Shown here: piece by piece, positions 35,600-46,654 of the stretch
How positions within the stretch are numbered: the stretch's first letter is position 1
How the letters are laid out: each line of letters opens with the position of its first letter
DNA from: Opisthorchis felineus
Lineage: Eukaryota; Platyhelminthes; Trematoda; Opisthorchiida; Opisthorchiidae
Assembly (NCBI GenBank): GCA_004794785.1
Contig: SJOL01006482.1
Location: 491,593 to 555,592 of the forward strand
Direction: 5' to 3'
DNA length: 64,000 nucleotides
The notes under the pieces: generated by a model
The model's database searches: none
The model's input: the letters and a program-made list of their open reading frames with translations, nothing else
What the model was told of the DNA's origin: nothing
Program-made: the position numbers and the translations under genes

Positions 35600-36345
35600 G
35601 ACAGACAAACCTTGGTTGAGCAGTTCGGCCAGAAAGTGATAGCAAGAAAGTCAATCGAATCACCTAAGTGTGATGACCTATGGGGTTTCAAAACAGTTGC
35701 AAGGAAAGTCACATTTATCTCAAACGGAGAAGTACGAAATTCCCACGTTAACCAGTTTGATTTTAGCCGCTTTCACTTCACCACATCGGTGCCTGTCAGC
35801 ATGGGTTCGGAAGGGAGAACAGCGCAATTCAGTAAACGGTAGCTGAACACGTGCAGTACATGTCCCAACCACCTTAGCCTCATAGGCTTCATGTGTTGTC
35901 ATTGTAACCCTGGTTCGTCACAAAGTAGTCGCCTATGCACCGGTTCGCGTACACGTTTTAGCCAGCTGATTCCTGCTGTGTTACAAATGCACCGGAGGTC
36001 CATGGTTTGGAGGCACTTGAGATGCTCATGCCATGTTTCACAACCATAAAGTAGACTGCTCTTACGTTTGCCTTGTATACACGGCCCGTTACCCTCGGTG
36101 AAATTCGCTCCAAACGCCACGAGTGATTCAAGTTTCCAAATAACGCTGGAGCTCCGCTAATGCCTGCATTAACTGCGTTACTCGCAGTACATTCGTCGGT
36201 CATGCAGCTACAAAGATACGCAAAACGATCAGCAGTATCAAGCTCTTCAACCTGAAGTTTCAAAGGGGTATAGTAGTTAAAAATGCTGGAACAAGAATTT
36301 GCAGTTTGGTGGCGCACAACGCCCGCCGAAACAAGGGATTCAGTG
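35600..36345 (-). pseudogene. Second RTE LINE fragment, C-terminal part
   Basis: Minus-strand frames give [18 protein letters not shown], then [33 protein letters not shown], and, after further shifts, RLRWLGHVL. These are the end of the reverse transcriptase and the C-terminal domain of an RTE-type LINE (usually VDRFVYLGSCIS...[19 protein letters not shown]). It is frameshifted at least twice, and the 5' part including the polymerase motifs is absent, the ordinary 5' truncation of LINE insertions. It is a different subfamily from the element at 20.3 kb, judging by divergence. It directly abuts the family A repeat at 36348. Confidence 0.82.
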
Positions 36346-36347
36346 TT

Positions 36348-36655
36348 AGTTTCCTTTATGAAAAATATACTGCCGTATCTCAAATATCGTGTCAACTGAA
36401 ACACGAGGCGGCCTTTGTGTAGTACATTCAGTTGAAGAATAGCATGAACGAGAGGTTCAGTTGAGTGCCCCGTAAGAACCAAGTTGAGATGCAAATAAGT
36501 GTATTTTTCGAGATCTGTCCAGTTTGGGTTCAAACAAAACATAAGGCTGACGGAATCTCGGGGACTGAGCCTACCCAAGAAGGGCGAAAACGGTCGTGGG
36601 TTGTCGAAGAGTTTTCAGCAACCTTGTGAGTAGTTTCCTTTATGAAAATAACTGT
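36348..36655 (+). mobile_element. Family A repeat with tandem boundary (284-bp unit)
   Basis: The block AGTTTCCTTTATGAAAA occurs at 36348 and again at 36632, after the hammerhead, giving a unit length of 284 bp and showing that the element was once tandem. In between are the palindrome-like ATCTCAAATATCG, the AGGCGGCCTTTGTG body, ATGCAAATAAGTGTATTTT, and the ribozyme region at 36541-36631. Ten bases (CTGATGAGCC) are missing from the first core box. GAAA (36586-36589) and GTC (36593-36595) remain. Confidence 0.85.
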
Positions 36656-36659
36656 TTCT

Positions 36660-39330
36660 GCTTTACAGCTGCCTTACGTTCGACTAAGTCATATTGTAAG
36701 CGCATGCCGCGAAACAGGAACTAGAAACCAGCAAGAGGCTAAATAAGGAACATTGTACACAGTCGAGTTGATATCTATTCGTTGTCCTGCTTTTGTTAAG
36801 GCCCATCACTCCTCGTCGTGGTCAAGAGGACGAGATCCAAACAACAAATAACTGGACAGTGATCGTAAACAGTCGTTAACCTAACTTCGTATCTGTGTGA
36901 CAATTAGGTTATGTTTTTCCTGGCGTTGCGTTTCGCAATAAGTTCAGCGTTCCCGGATTTATTGAGCCCATCAACACACACCACAGTGAGAAAAAAATGG
37001 TGACCCGTCCGCATGCGGCTCCTACTCCTCAATGGTTTGCGAGATACGACGTTCATGTTGCCCATAAGTCGCTCATTCTTCCTGCTGCACTTTTCGCTCG
37101 GGAGGCACGGCACACAAATTTAGCAAGGTTGCGTAACTTGGGTGGTTGAGGAGAAAAACAATCCAGAACCTGAATCCACAAACTGACAAAAAAGGCATGA
37201 TAATGGGTAGCGGGTTGCATTGAAGACACTGAGTGATTTCACTTACCGAGTGAATGGAGTGATTCGTTCTCGACACTACTAAGGAAGAAGTGGACGTTGC
37301 ACCTAGAAGCCCATGTGTTTTGCACGACTATCGCTTTATCCTCATGATTTTTTGGCATTGTGAGAATCATGCAGACGACACGTACTTTCCTGAACAGTTC
37401 ATCTGCAATGAGTGATTCATCTACAGCGAAAATGAAACGTGAAGACAGGTGCTAAATTATTGGCTAATTCACTAGGCATTTGGGATAGAAAAGGTTTTCG
37501 GGCGGAATTAGTGATTTGGTGTAAACATACGGCGATCTCTTGACACACTCCCATTTTACCTAACGTAACTATTTTCTTTTTCAATAAAATGTCTTAGTTT
37601 TCCAATGCTTCTTGCCAATACTTTTGAACATCAAAAGCAAAACTATGCGGAAAACTTATAAACGAAAACAAGGGAGCGGAGTTAACCTGTTAGCAAACAG
37701 AATTTTACACTCCCTGTTCACTTGTGATGATGCGAAACTAGGCCACAACCGTTTTGAGGTAGAAATTAGGTTGAAGAGCTTTCGCAGCCTCTGTAGGCCC
37801 TTCTGTATCACTGTGTCTTAGTCGAATTATGAAGGTGCATTACATAGATAAACCATTCAATGACGAGATTCGAAAGCATTACCACCATCGAATGTGCCGA
37901 TCTGGCGGTAGAAACCAACTCAACCTGTCGCAGCAGATAGCAACGTAATAGTTCCGTACTTTCGACTCACAACAAAACTTTTGTAACGCGGAAACCTTGA
38001 GGTTGACCTATTCGTGTAGCAGCTGCAACTAAGCCCCATAACTGGATTCAGCTGCGGATAATAAGGTGTTAGAATAAGACCAAGCGGAGTTCGCATGAGA
38101 AGAAGATGGTCACGCTCCGTGACAGAAAATGAAGTAACTTGATTACGGTTCCTTCGTGTCCATGTCAGAAAAGCTGCAATTTCTGAAACACTTTTGCAGA
38201 AAGGATGTAGGATTTAAGAAGCGAAGTTGGATATATTGATAGCGCACCCACCAATGACTTGCAGGTAAGAATAAAATCCCGTTACCACATCAGCGATTAC
38301 TTATAAAGCAGCGAGGTGAATGGAATATCCATCAACATATTAAGGTACTGAAAAAACCGACTGTAATTTACGTAATCGGACGTGCAAGACCTGGGTGAGA
38401 CCAATCTGTCCTGTTGATATGCGGGGGAAATCCTTGAACGATCACCCACTAACTATGATTGAACTTGCCAGCTTTTTGAAAGCAATATGGCTGCTTAACG
38501 TGGATTTGTCACGTAGTCCGGATAATGACGATTGGAAAAACTTTAAGGCGCAAAACTTTCCACTTGAATGTTTGAGGACTTAATTTTTACGCCCTCTCGT
38601 CAACTAGCCTCAGTATGAATGCCTTTAATTAGTTAGATTTTACCCATGAATCCCCGATAAAGGAATATAGGATATTTCTGGGAATTCCGGTTCCGTACTG
38701 GTATTGTACTACCCCGCAGCACTGGCTGGCTTCATCGACAGTGTAGCCTCATCTACATGCATAGGGCATGTCACACATAAATCAAAAGTGCTAAGTATGA
38801 AGATACAAATAAAACCGAAATTCTTCTCCATAAAGAAACGAATGCGAACCTTAAAACTTGTGAATTATCTTAGTGATATCGATGTGATATGGGGAACTGC
38901 TGCGGATCAGCAGCAGGAGCTCAATGAGTGTAACATGCAATGTGGACAGGTAGTAACTGGAAAGCAACGATGTAAGCAGACAGGAATGCGCGCAAATGCT
39001 ATAGCGGACTCAGCTGAAAACAAAAATTGAGTATCAGAAGCCGAAAAAACTGCTGAGTTATGATGTGAGACGACAATTAGGCAGATCCAAATACCGAAAG
39101 AAGTTATCTAACGAACTGAGAGGAAAACTGCCAACAAAATGAGGACACCACTCTTGATTAGCCTCTTTGGAGATTCTTATGGAATCCTGGATGCCGCTAT
39201 ATTCTGCCGATTGCCTATGCAAACCATTTCGTTTTTGGTGAAAATACAGAACGGTAAGGCATAAGTAAGCAATAATGTAAAGTGATTGTAAATAAGCCAA
39301 GGAAGTGTTGCTGCGAGACTCAGATGAGAC
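36660..39330. other. No gene recognised
   Basis: Presumed intron sequence. Frames such as 38704-39030 (plus) are lysine- and glutamine-rich, but they have no recognisable domain and no clear splice context. Confidence 0.4.
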
Positions 39331-39339
39331 CGGAGGGAA

Positions 39340-39392
39340 CTCTTATTCATGATATTCTTCAATCGAATGCGCTGTGCAAAGGCCAGAAGTGT
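39340..39392 (-). mobile_element. Family A body fragment
   Basis: On the minus strand, CTGGCCTTTGCACAGCGC followed by TTGAAGAATATCATGAATAAG matches the central body of the repeat. No ribozyme part is present. Confidence 0.65.
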
Positions 39393-39648
39393 TCATTTGG
39401 GGTGATATATAGAAATGTGGTTCCGGGGGAGATACTAGTGTTAAGAGGGCTGACTCTAGATACATTTCTATTTTGTGTTTTTTAATAACATTCGCTTCTG
39501 CACTGTAGCTCAGTAACGGCACTAATTCGGATTGTGACACCTTCTGGCACAGATTACATTTCGAATCATCACGTGGTTCGCCTCCTCCGATATACATTCA
39601 AGGCTGCCTTTTTTTAATCGCATGCTACATGGTCAGTAGACAAAAAAC

Positions 39649-40008
39649 CTAGAGGTGTTGTGCCTCAGAAATATAAAAACCAGATAGAGTGACGGAAACT
39701 CCTCGGATTTCGCTATTTTTGGACCCTGTTTTTGTGGAACCTCGGAATTTCTGTCGACTGTTTTCGTAGCTGGATTCGCCGACACACTGCAGTGCCACTT
39801 CGTTTACCTTAAAGAGTTTGTCATAACTAAATGTAGATCGAGAGGGAACATCAGTGTTTGAGACGTTCATTTCTAAGACGACAGATTCCATTGGGGACCC
39901 ACTGTGAACTGCTGTGCTCTGTAGCGAATCAGGCCCGTGGTCGATCCACCCTGTCCAATGGCCATTCCGTTCACAAATAACAAATCGAAGGTTGTCTACC
40001 TTCACCAT
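39649..40008 (-). CDS. Unidentified open frame
   Basis: A 119-codon minus-strand frame (VDNLRFVICERNGHWTGWID ... LFKVNEVALQCVGESSYENS). Composition is balanced and not low-complexity, but I recognise no family. It lies in the sense orientation of the C1GALT1 intron and just past the 3' end of the Penelope-like remnant. It could belong to that element, be an exon of an unknown gene, or be chance. Confidence 0.2.
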   Translation of the reverse strand: MVKVDNLRFVICERNGHWTGWIDHGPDSLQSTAVHSGSPMESVVLEMNVSNTDVPSRSTFSYDKLFKVNEVALQCVGESSYENSRQKFRGSTKTGSKNSEIRGVSVTLSGFYISEAQHL

Positions 40009-40213
40009 GTGTCAGGTGTGTTTCCTTAATCCTCCACTTCATGGTGCTTTAATTGACGATTCACCTTGGGTGCCACTGGTAGATTTCGTTGGTCTTTGTG
40101 GGCTTGTGAGTGCTATGACAATTTGGTAAAGGGGGGAGGAGGAGGAAGGTGGGTGAGATTAAGTGCAATTCAGATCTAAACTACTCCTCCCGATAACCGC
40201 ACACCAACACGTA

Positions 40214-40693
40214 TCAGCCCGGCTGATCCAAAATCGTTCTCCACACGCTTGCCAGTTCTACACCTTTTATTCTATTGACACTGGGATGCTTGGCGATTTC
40301 CACCGTCCCGGCCACCATTCTCTGTGGCGTGGACCGTAGTCCTCGCCCCAAAACCTCTACATTTTCCAAATCTATTTTGTGTTCCGTGTCCAGTGAACGT
40401 TCCGCCATTGCCAAGTCTTTCAGTAACACTCGATATTCATCTGCGTTCCTCGGCGACCTGCTTATTTTTCTCCTGTGCTCTCTCACTCTGGTGTGAAGCT
40501 CCCTGGCCGTCTGTTCTATATGGATCTTAGTGCAATCGTTACACTTAATTTTGTGGACAAATTTCCTGGTCCTGTTCGCCGGGAGGAAATCCTTCAATTG
40601 CACCAGTGCAGAGCGCAGACTGTTCCCATTCTGGAAAGCTACTCTTACGTTAGCCGTGTTTAGAATCCTTCGAATGACTCCGATGTCCCTGAT
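40214..40693 (-). pseudogene. Penelope-like element C-terminus, GIY-YIG type endonuclease, degenerate
   Basis: The minus-strand frame opens after a TGA at 40696-40694 and reads RRILNTANVRVAFQNGNSLR, RKFVHKIKCNDC, IHIEQTARELHTRVREHRRK and, near the end, HPSVNR. The pattern CxxC-x4-(Y)I(G)QT-x-R-x-LHTRVREH is that of the GIY-YIG endonuclease domain at the C-terminus of Penelope-like retroelements, which cleaves target DNA. The canonical YIG is HIE here, so the catalytic tyrosine and glycine are lost. The HxxSVNR-like motif fits the family's C-terminal end. No reverse transcriptase could be found upstream, so this is a fragment. The hammerhead-like cores at 40.9 and 41.17 kb fit the known presence of such ribozymes in the terminal repeats of these elements. 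Confidence 0.82.
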
Positions 40694-40894
40694 TCATATG
40701 AAATAAAATGGAAGATTAGGGAACTACACCCGATCAAGACTAATTTAAAACTCCCCCACCCATCAACCGTAAGATTAGGTAACCACGCTAATCGACAAGA
40801 CCCTTTGACTGACATTCAACACTGATCAAGTGTGCTAAGCTGAAGGTCTTATTGACTGATTCTCCGTGTCCCTTAAAACCTGGCCAACCTGGTG

Positions 40895-40950
40895 ACCTGC
40901 TCACTTGGCCTGATGAAGATTTTTTGTCAAAAGCGAAACGTTGCCCAGTT
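40895..40950 (+). ncRNA. Hammerhead-like core, degenerate (Penelope type)
   Basis: CTGATGA at 40910-40916 and GAAAC at 40935-40939 are separated by 18 bases that can only form a poor stem II (no closing G-C pair). The arrangement CCTGATGAAG...CGAAACGTTG is the one found in Penelope-like terminal repeats. It is on the strand opposite to the endonuclease frame. Confidence 0.45.
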
Positions 40951-41134
40951 AAGGACTATCAATTTTTACCAAGCCCTTCTGAAACGATAACGTCCCAATC
41001 GGTTCCAAACGTTTTCAAGAGTTTCCACCTCTTCTATGGACAGCTAGAAGATTAAAGACGTCCTAATCGGACGGAAACACTGGTATCCCTGACCGAACAG
41101 AATAAACCACGATGTATGGCTAAAAGGACAAAAG

Positions 41135-41185
41135 TGCATGCCTTTTAGATCTTCGCAGGATGCTACCTTCATCAGAGGCTTTTCG
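41135..41185 (-). ncRNA. Hammerhead-like core, degenerate (Penelope type)
   Basis: On the minus strand, CTGATGA (41175-41169) is followed by AAGGTAGCATCCTGC and GAAGA (from 41154). The stem II candidate AGG/CCT closes a short loop. The second box is GAAG rather than GAAA. It has the same orientation as the Penelope-like endonuclease frame. Confidence 0.35.
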
Positions 41186-41199
41186 TTTCTCCAGCTCAT

Positions 41200-44100
41200 T
41201 GATGAATCGGTTATTTCTTCTTTCGTTGGAAGACCACAGTTTGCCGTGAGACGAGGTGGAGGATCAGTGATGGGGGAGGGCGTATACTGATGCCCGAGGC
41301 TTGAGAGTTGTTAAAACTTTTGTAACCATCGGTAAAGATTCCCACCTCTGTCAGGAATGCTTCCTCCAGATGCAGCGTTCAAATATTCGTTTTCCGGAAG
41401 CTCGTCGCAAAAGGCGAAACAACTTCGTGTAGTCATTAGTGCTTGAGGCAGCTTCCATATCGGTACAGTGGCGATTCCGGATGTTTTGTGTGCGGAGTGT
41501 GATAGTTGGACGTATTTGGTAATCTTATCTCGTTGACCTAGTTGGATAACTTTATTCGAGTCCCAATCCCTCCTACTGCATGTGCCGTCGTGTGGCCAGA
41601 GGCAGCAATGTGAATCGCACCAGTCCCACCAGCTCATTAGGTTTTAACACGGTCTAGCCCATCCGGGCACATTGCGGATTTTTCGCAGATGTCATGAAAT
41701 GGAGATTGATGACAATACGGACAGTGAGGAAGTGTGGTGTTCTGGTTCCTCGTTGGGGCGAATTTGCTAACAAGTTGTCATGTGCTTTTTGTGATGCTAG
41801 GAGCGCGTATAGATGGCGCACAACCGACTAAGGCGAGCGAAGTCAACAAACCTGTCACGATTTTCATAAGGAGGACCATACCCTTCGAAAGTATGATGCG
41901 TAGAGATATCGCACGGTCCGGTTCGAACACTCCAACCACCAACATCAATTGGCACGCAAAACCTCCGTATTTGTTATCAGTTGCTTGAACTACGTTGTAT
42001 AAGTTGTCCTTGCTCGGAACCAAGTATCAGTGTGTGTATGCTCACACGGGTTATGTTGAATGTTGGGCTTTGAATCCTCAGTGCACCTCTCGAAATGATC
42101 GGTTCGGTACTTTTAGCGCAATCATGGGGCGCAAACGTTATATCATTTTGAGCAAAACGACACTGTGGTCCACTTTGACAAGGATAGAACCCTTAGGAGG
42201 GACCTGAATTTGACAGGAATCATATACAGATCTTCGGGCTTTCAACCTGACTCCTAGTAACAAATGATTGAGTTTGCTGTTGTCTTTTTGTTCACTCCTG
42301 CCACCGGGGCAACCGTGGGCACGTCGCTTTCCGAGGACGCCATGATACGAAAAGAATATCTGATAAGAGACATGGCATAAATGCTTTTGCGGGAATTCGT
42401 TGCTAGTTTAGTCCCAGCGCAGTCTGGCACACAGGTAACTGTATTCTTTGTATAACCAAGCGCAACCAACCGTGCCTGTAGGATAGGACCGTCGTATTAG
42501 TGCTGTACGTTGAGTTGACCTCATCCGCCAAATCCACCAGAGCTACAGCTACATGAGGGCATTGCTGGTTTGAAATCACGGTTTGTCCGGCTCTCCAAAA
42601 CGATCAACCAACGGATCGTCTACCTGAACATTGAGTACGATTCCCAATTTCGCCCTTTCGCTACGGCATGAACACCGTCAATATGCCATGAGAAGGCAAT
42701 GAATGGGACTTTTTCAGTGGATGCGATAGCAGGCTTTTTAGGGTTCAGTGATAAGTTTTGATGCGATGTAAAGGACTATTTTACTCGTTTCTAAAAACGT
42801 CAATCTTCAACCATATTATTATATTAGGACGACTGAATTTTCTAGAGATCTCACCTTCGGAACCCTCCTAGATCAGTGACTGCCATGAAAGTGACCAATT
42901 CGTGATTATCAAATGGTATACGGTCGCATTCAAAAGGCAAGCCGATAACTTGTATCAAATTGACACGAAACATAAATTGTCTCTTCACTCAGGCGCAGCT
43001 GAAGTCCGCTTACAGTTGATTTCTCTGCCCAAGGTAGACTGTGGGTAAATTGTCCTAATTCGGTGGTGTTCTCGAAAACATCGCACACATGACATTTCGT
43101 TTGCACGCATCGACTGACCAGAACCTAAAATAGTGGTTGGGGTTTTCAAGGTCGGCTAAACTTGAATGGAATTCAAGCTAACCATGAGATTTCAGAAATT
43201 AAGTTTCGTGTGGTATTCAGTTGTACACACTCGACAGTGTGCTGGTCTGAATTTACACAACATGCATTGATCTTTTAATCGGATGGTTCGTTCAACGGAC
43301 ACAGACAAGTTCACAGACATCCAAGACAGATTAAGTTGACAAACTGCCAGTTTTGTCACAATCTAATGTCCAGCCATAGGTTAATTGGTTATTTGATAAT
43401 CAACTTGTAAGAGCGACGGAGCAACGTTTTGTCAAAAATCGAACTCCACTTATAGACCACCTACCTCGGATGCGGATAACTTATCGAGTGTGCCATATAA
43501 CCCCAGCTCCAAAGTAAAGCACTGAGTTCGAATAATCGGAATCCACTCACGAATGTTCGGTCCATTGAACCTTTATTTCACGGACCTTCAGTTGATCGAA
43601 CATGCAGTTAGTGGCCATTTGATCCGCTCAATTTTTAAATGGCCATTCAAATCACCATTTTCCAAAGTGAACGGTTGTAGTGTTCAAACAAACCTTCAAT
43701 TCATCGAACAAAGTCTACTGGTTCCTCTGGTGCGAAACATTGGATGAACAGTGGAATATTTTTAAGTCAATGTTCTGAGAGGCATTATCGCAGTCTCTCT
43801 CTCTCTCTACAAATCAGTTTCCTCTGCCAGTTGAGGCCACTTATTTGTTGAAAATTCGGCCACACACTTGCATGTCATACAACGGTCATGTCAGTACCGT
43901 AACCCAAAGATGCCTGGCGAAGGTAAGGGAAACCACTGAACGCTTAGAGCCATTGGCAGAAGTCCACAGAACATGCAGTGAACCCAATGAATGATGGACC
44001 CATTCAGCTGGAACAGGACGTATTTGCGTTCCAGTGCGCAAATCATCGGGTGCAAATGGCGAGCAGTCTTAGGTGTTAACGTATCTCCACCAATAAACTT

Positions 44101-45240
44101 TGGGAGCTGCTTAATTCTGGACCCAACTACATCAGCGAAACAGGAATCGCAGGACAGCAGTGATCTCATGTTCCATTATATACCGGTGCCATGATACTTT
44201 CCAAGTACTCTGTTCTATTATCTGAGTTCTAATTTGTAAAAATGCACCTGTAGCGCCTGTTTACACATGACGACCAAAATGGATCGTTTTGGGTAATCCC
44301 TGGCGAATGTGATTGTATGGCACTGTGCGGGTAAAGTGTGACATTACACGTAAAAGTAAAGAAATTAACGAATGATACCGGTATCTCATTGTTCAATGCA
44401 ATGCTAATGTCCACTACGATGTCACCATCCTTAAGTCGGTTGATAGCTGCCAACACGACTCTGCGAGTTGGCCTGCCGCTGTTTTCCCTTCAGGATACAC
44501 TGGACTCGCAGGCTCAACTCGCAGTAGCACATCCGGTTGTGCGCAAATCGCTTGTGCTATCATAATTATACACAGTGATCCAGTGACTTTTGAAGGGCAA
44601 ATGTGCATCGGATTCTACTAACCAAGGGATCTCCAAAATCATGGGCAATTTTGATAACTTGATGCTTGTTTGAGAACGGCACAAGGTAGCTGAAACGACT
44701 GCTTCGTAAATTAGAACATAGGCGTTGAACCGAAAATTTAACCCCTGTCTTTGAAATCTGACTACGAAAGATCATTCAGTATTGGGCTGAGCGAAGTGTT
44801 TGAAATGTGACAAAGCGAATTCTTGACATGAACGAAAATTTTTCCAGCTGGTGAATGGTGCTAAGATTCAAGTAACAAACAACTGGTGTCAACAAACTCG
44901 TCATTGTCGAAAACCTCTCATCCTGCACTTTACAGCACAGTTTTCTCGAACACAAAGAGGAGTTATGCGGATTCACGCCCGGCTTTCTGCTTTTAGCCGT
45001 CTGGGTCTGGGTAGAAGCCAATGAAGGTGAAAAAAACAGGTGGTTGTGATAATACTGCGTGCAACACACCGCAGTAATAAATGCATACGAAACAGCCATT
45101 CTACTTTACTCCCTACAGCTAATACAATGTAAGTATGAAGATAGACAGGAAAACCTTGAGTAGGAATATAGCTTCTGAGGATGGGCAAAGAACAGTAAAC
45201 ACTCCACAACAAAACATAAACACGTCCAGATTCTACGTGC
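41200..45240. other. Presumed first intron of C1GALT1; no exon confirmed
   Basis: I searched this stretch and the interval 17.8-41 kb on the minus strand for the missing N-terminal catalytic exon (expected HVxxTWxxRC) and did not find it. A short imperfect duplication of TCAGTTGATCGAACA / TCAATTCATCGAACA lies near 43587 and 43697. A (CT)n run is near 43795-43810. Confidence 0.4.
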
Positions 45241-45248
45241 TGCCTTAC

Positions 45249-45420
45249 TTGAATGTCCGTATGTGTCATTTCTGAAGTCCATTTTCACTGTGGCAGTCGG
45301 AATGAAAACGGGTTCCATATGGACAAAGTAAAACCGGCCGAGCAGCACCCCAAAAAGTACACCAAATGTGAAGATAACCATAGTGCAGAGGTTCAATCTG
45401 AATCCGCCCAACCAACCCAT
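45249..45420 (-). CDS. Putative C1GALT1 first exon: type II membrane anchor
   Basis: It begins MGWLGGFRLNLCTMVIFTFG, continues with a hydrophobic stretch (...VLFGVLLGRFYFV) and then a short polar stem ending DFRNDTYGHS. The donor is CAA followed by GTAAGG (exon end 45249, one base into a codon). A short basic tail, one transmembrane helix and a stem is the layout of Golgi glycosyltransferases. It is on the same strand as, and upstream of, the C1GALT1 catalytic exons. The link is inferred: no sequence in the anchor is specific to the family, the intron would be about 27 kb, and an exon of about 60 codons must lie between. Phases allow it. In-frame codons upstream of the chosen Met are open, so an earlier start is possible. 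Confidence 0.5.
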
Positions 45421-45429
45421 CCTGTTTAC

Positions 45430-46650
45430 AGGACTGTCTCTGAAGTACAAAAGGAAACCTGCAGGCTGATTAGGAGTACGAATAAAATGCTTGTTTTGAA
45501 TTGCAAGTAGACCTCGTGATGGAGCAAAAGTTGTTAACTTCATCACGCTATCTCCTCGTGCTACACTGACACAAACAAAATTATCCAACTTACAAATCAC
45601 CCTACCTCGATCATGAGCGTTATAGTCCTGTTGAAAAAGAGTTGATAAGTGTTACGTACCTTAAGCAGCGTGTGAAGACGCACTAAATCTGACTTCTGCA
45701 ACGGACGCCAGTCGATTGAGAAGATTCAGAATTAGGCCCAATATTGGCGGCATTTCGTAGTAAGAACTACTTGAAGCAAAATTCAGATAAGTGTGAACGC
45801 CTGGTGCACAACCCATAGTGTAGATCAAAAACAGCCATTTAGTCCAGTGGAGTTGTATGCTCAGCTAGAAGCGTACTAACGCAGGAATCAACCGAACCTC
45901 TCGTTCGTGCTGTCCCCGACCAACTCTGTTGCACAATAGCCACCTTGTATTTCGCCTGGAAAGACACTCAGTACATTTGAGTGTTCCTCTTGATATTGAA
46001 CTGCCAATAGAAGTTTAATAGAAACTCTTGGACAGTCCATTGCCGGTTTCCATCCTTTTGGGTCTTAGTAGGGAGGTTACCCATGCCACTCTATCTACAG
46101 TGGATACGACAATTCCACCTTAAGAGTTCATCTGATTAAATCACTGAAATACCACAAACAGTAGGCCCAACGGTCAATCAGGTTTCCGATTTTTATTACT
46201 TCAAGTAGTGCCATCGATCTTATCGGGATGCCGAATTAGTTTCCAGATTGCCAAAAAATAAAATATCGATATTCATTTTAGCGACGTAGCCAGGACTGCT
46301 CCGATTCCGGGGCATCATCTTCACAACTTGAAGCCTGAATGGCACTGAAAACCTCCTTACAAAACCCAGCCTCTCCAAACTGTGAATAAGAACACTAAGG
46401 AATCATGTAACTATATAGCACCTGCAAGTTAATCCATCAAAACGAGATAAGTTTCACGAATTCTACCGGAATTTTAGTGTTTCCGCTGTCACAAACATCG
46501 TGGAAATAGACCGCAACACCAACACTAATGCTTCATTGCCTTAAAAATATACTTTAATATAAATAAATCTCCAAAATGGGGAGGAAAAACGAACAATGAT
46601 TGCAGCTGACTCTGTCCTAATCCAGCCACCTTGAATGAACTCGGATTATA
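45430..46650. other. Upstream of putative C1GALT1 start; nothing recognised
   Basis: If the anchor exon is right, this contains the 5' untranslated region and promoter. No TATA-like or CpG-rich block stands out. A short family A-like echo (CGAACCTCTCGTTCGTG) is at about 45890-45910. Confidence 0.35.
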
Positions 46651-46654
46651 CCGG

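Noticed and set aside
42254..42469. Minus-strand MASSESDVPTVAPVAGVNKK as a gene start
   Set aside because: Short and compositionally simple, ending after about 30 residues, with no donor or downstream continuation.
43891..44169. Minus-strand frame LTPKTARHLHPMICALERKYVLF as the missing C1GALT1 exon
   Set aside because: It superficially resembles MTxPKxH...TWxxRCxxLLF, but the invariant HV, TW and RC residues are absent, the spacing is two residues short, and no splice pair with the needed phase was seen.
44229..44510. Minus-strand frame VLAAINRLKDGDIVVDISIALNNE as an exon
   Set aside because: It reads like protein, but it is short, the only donor candidate falls in an awkward place, and no family was recognised.
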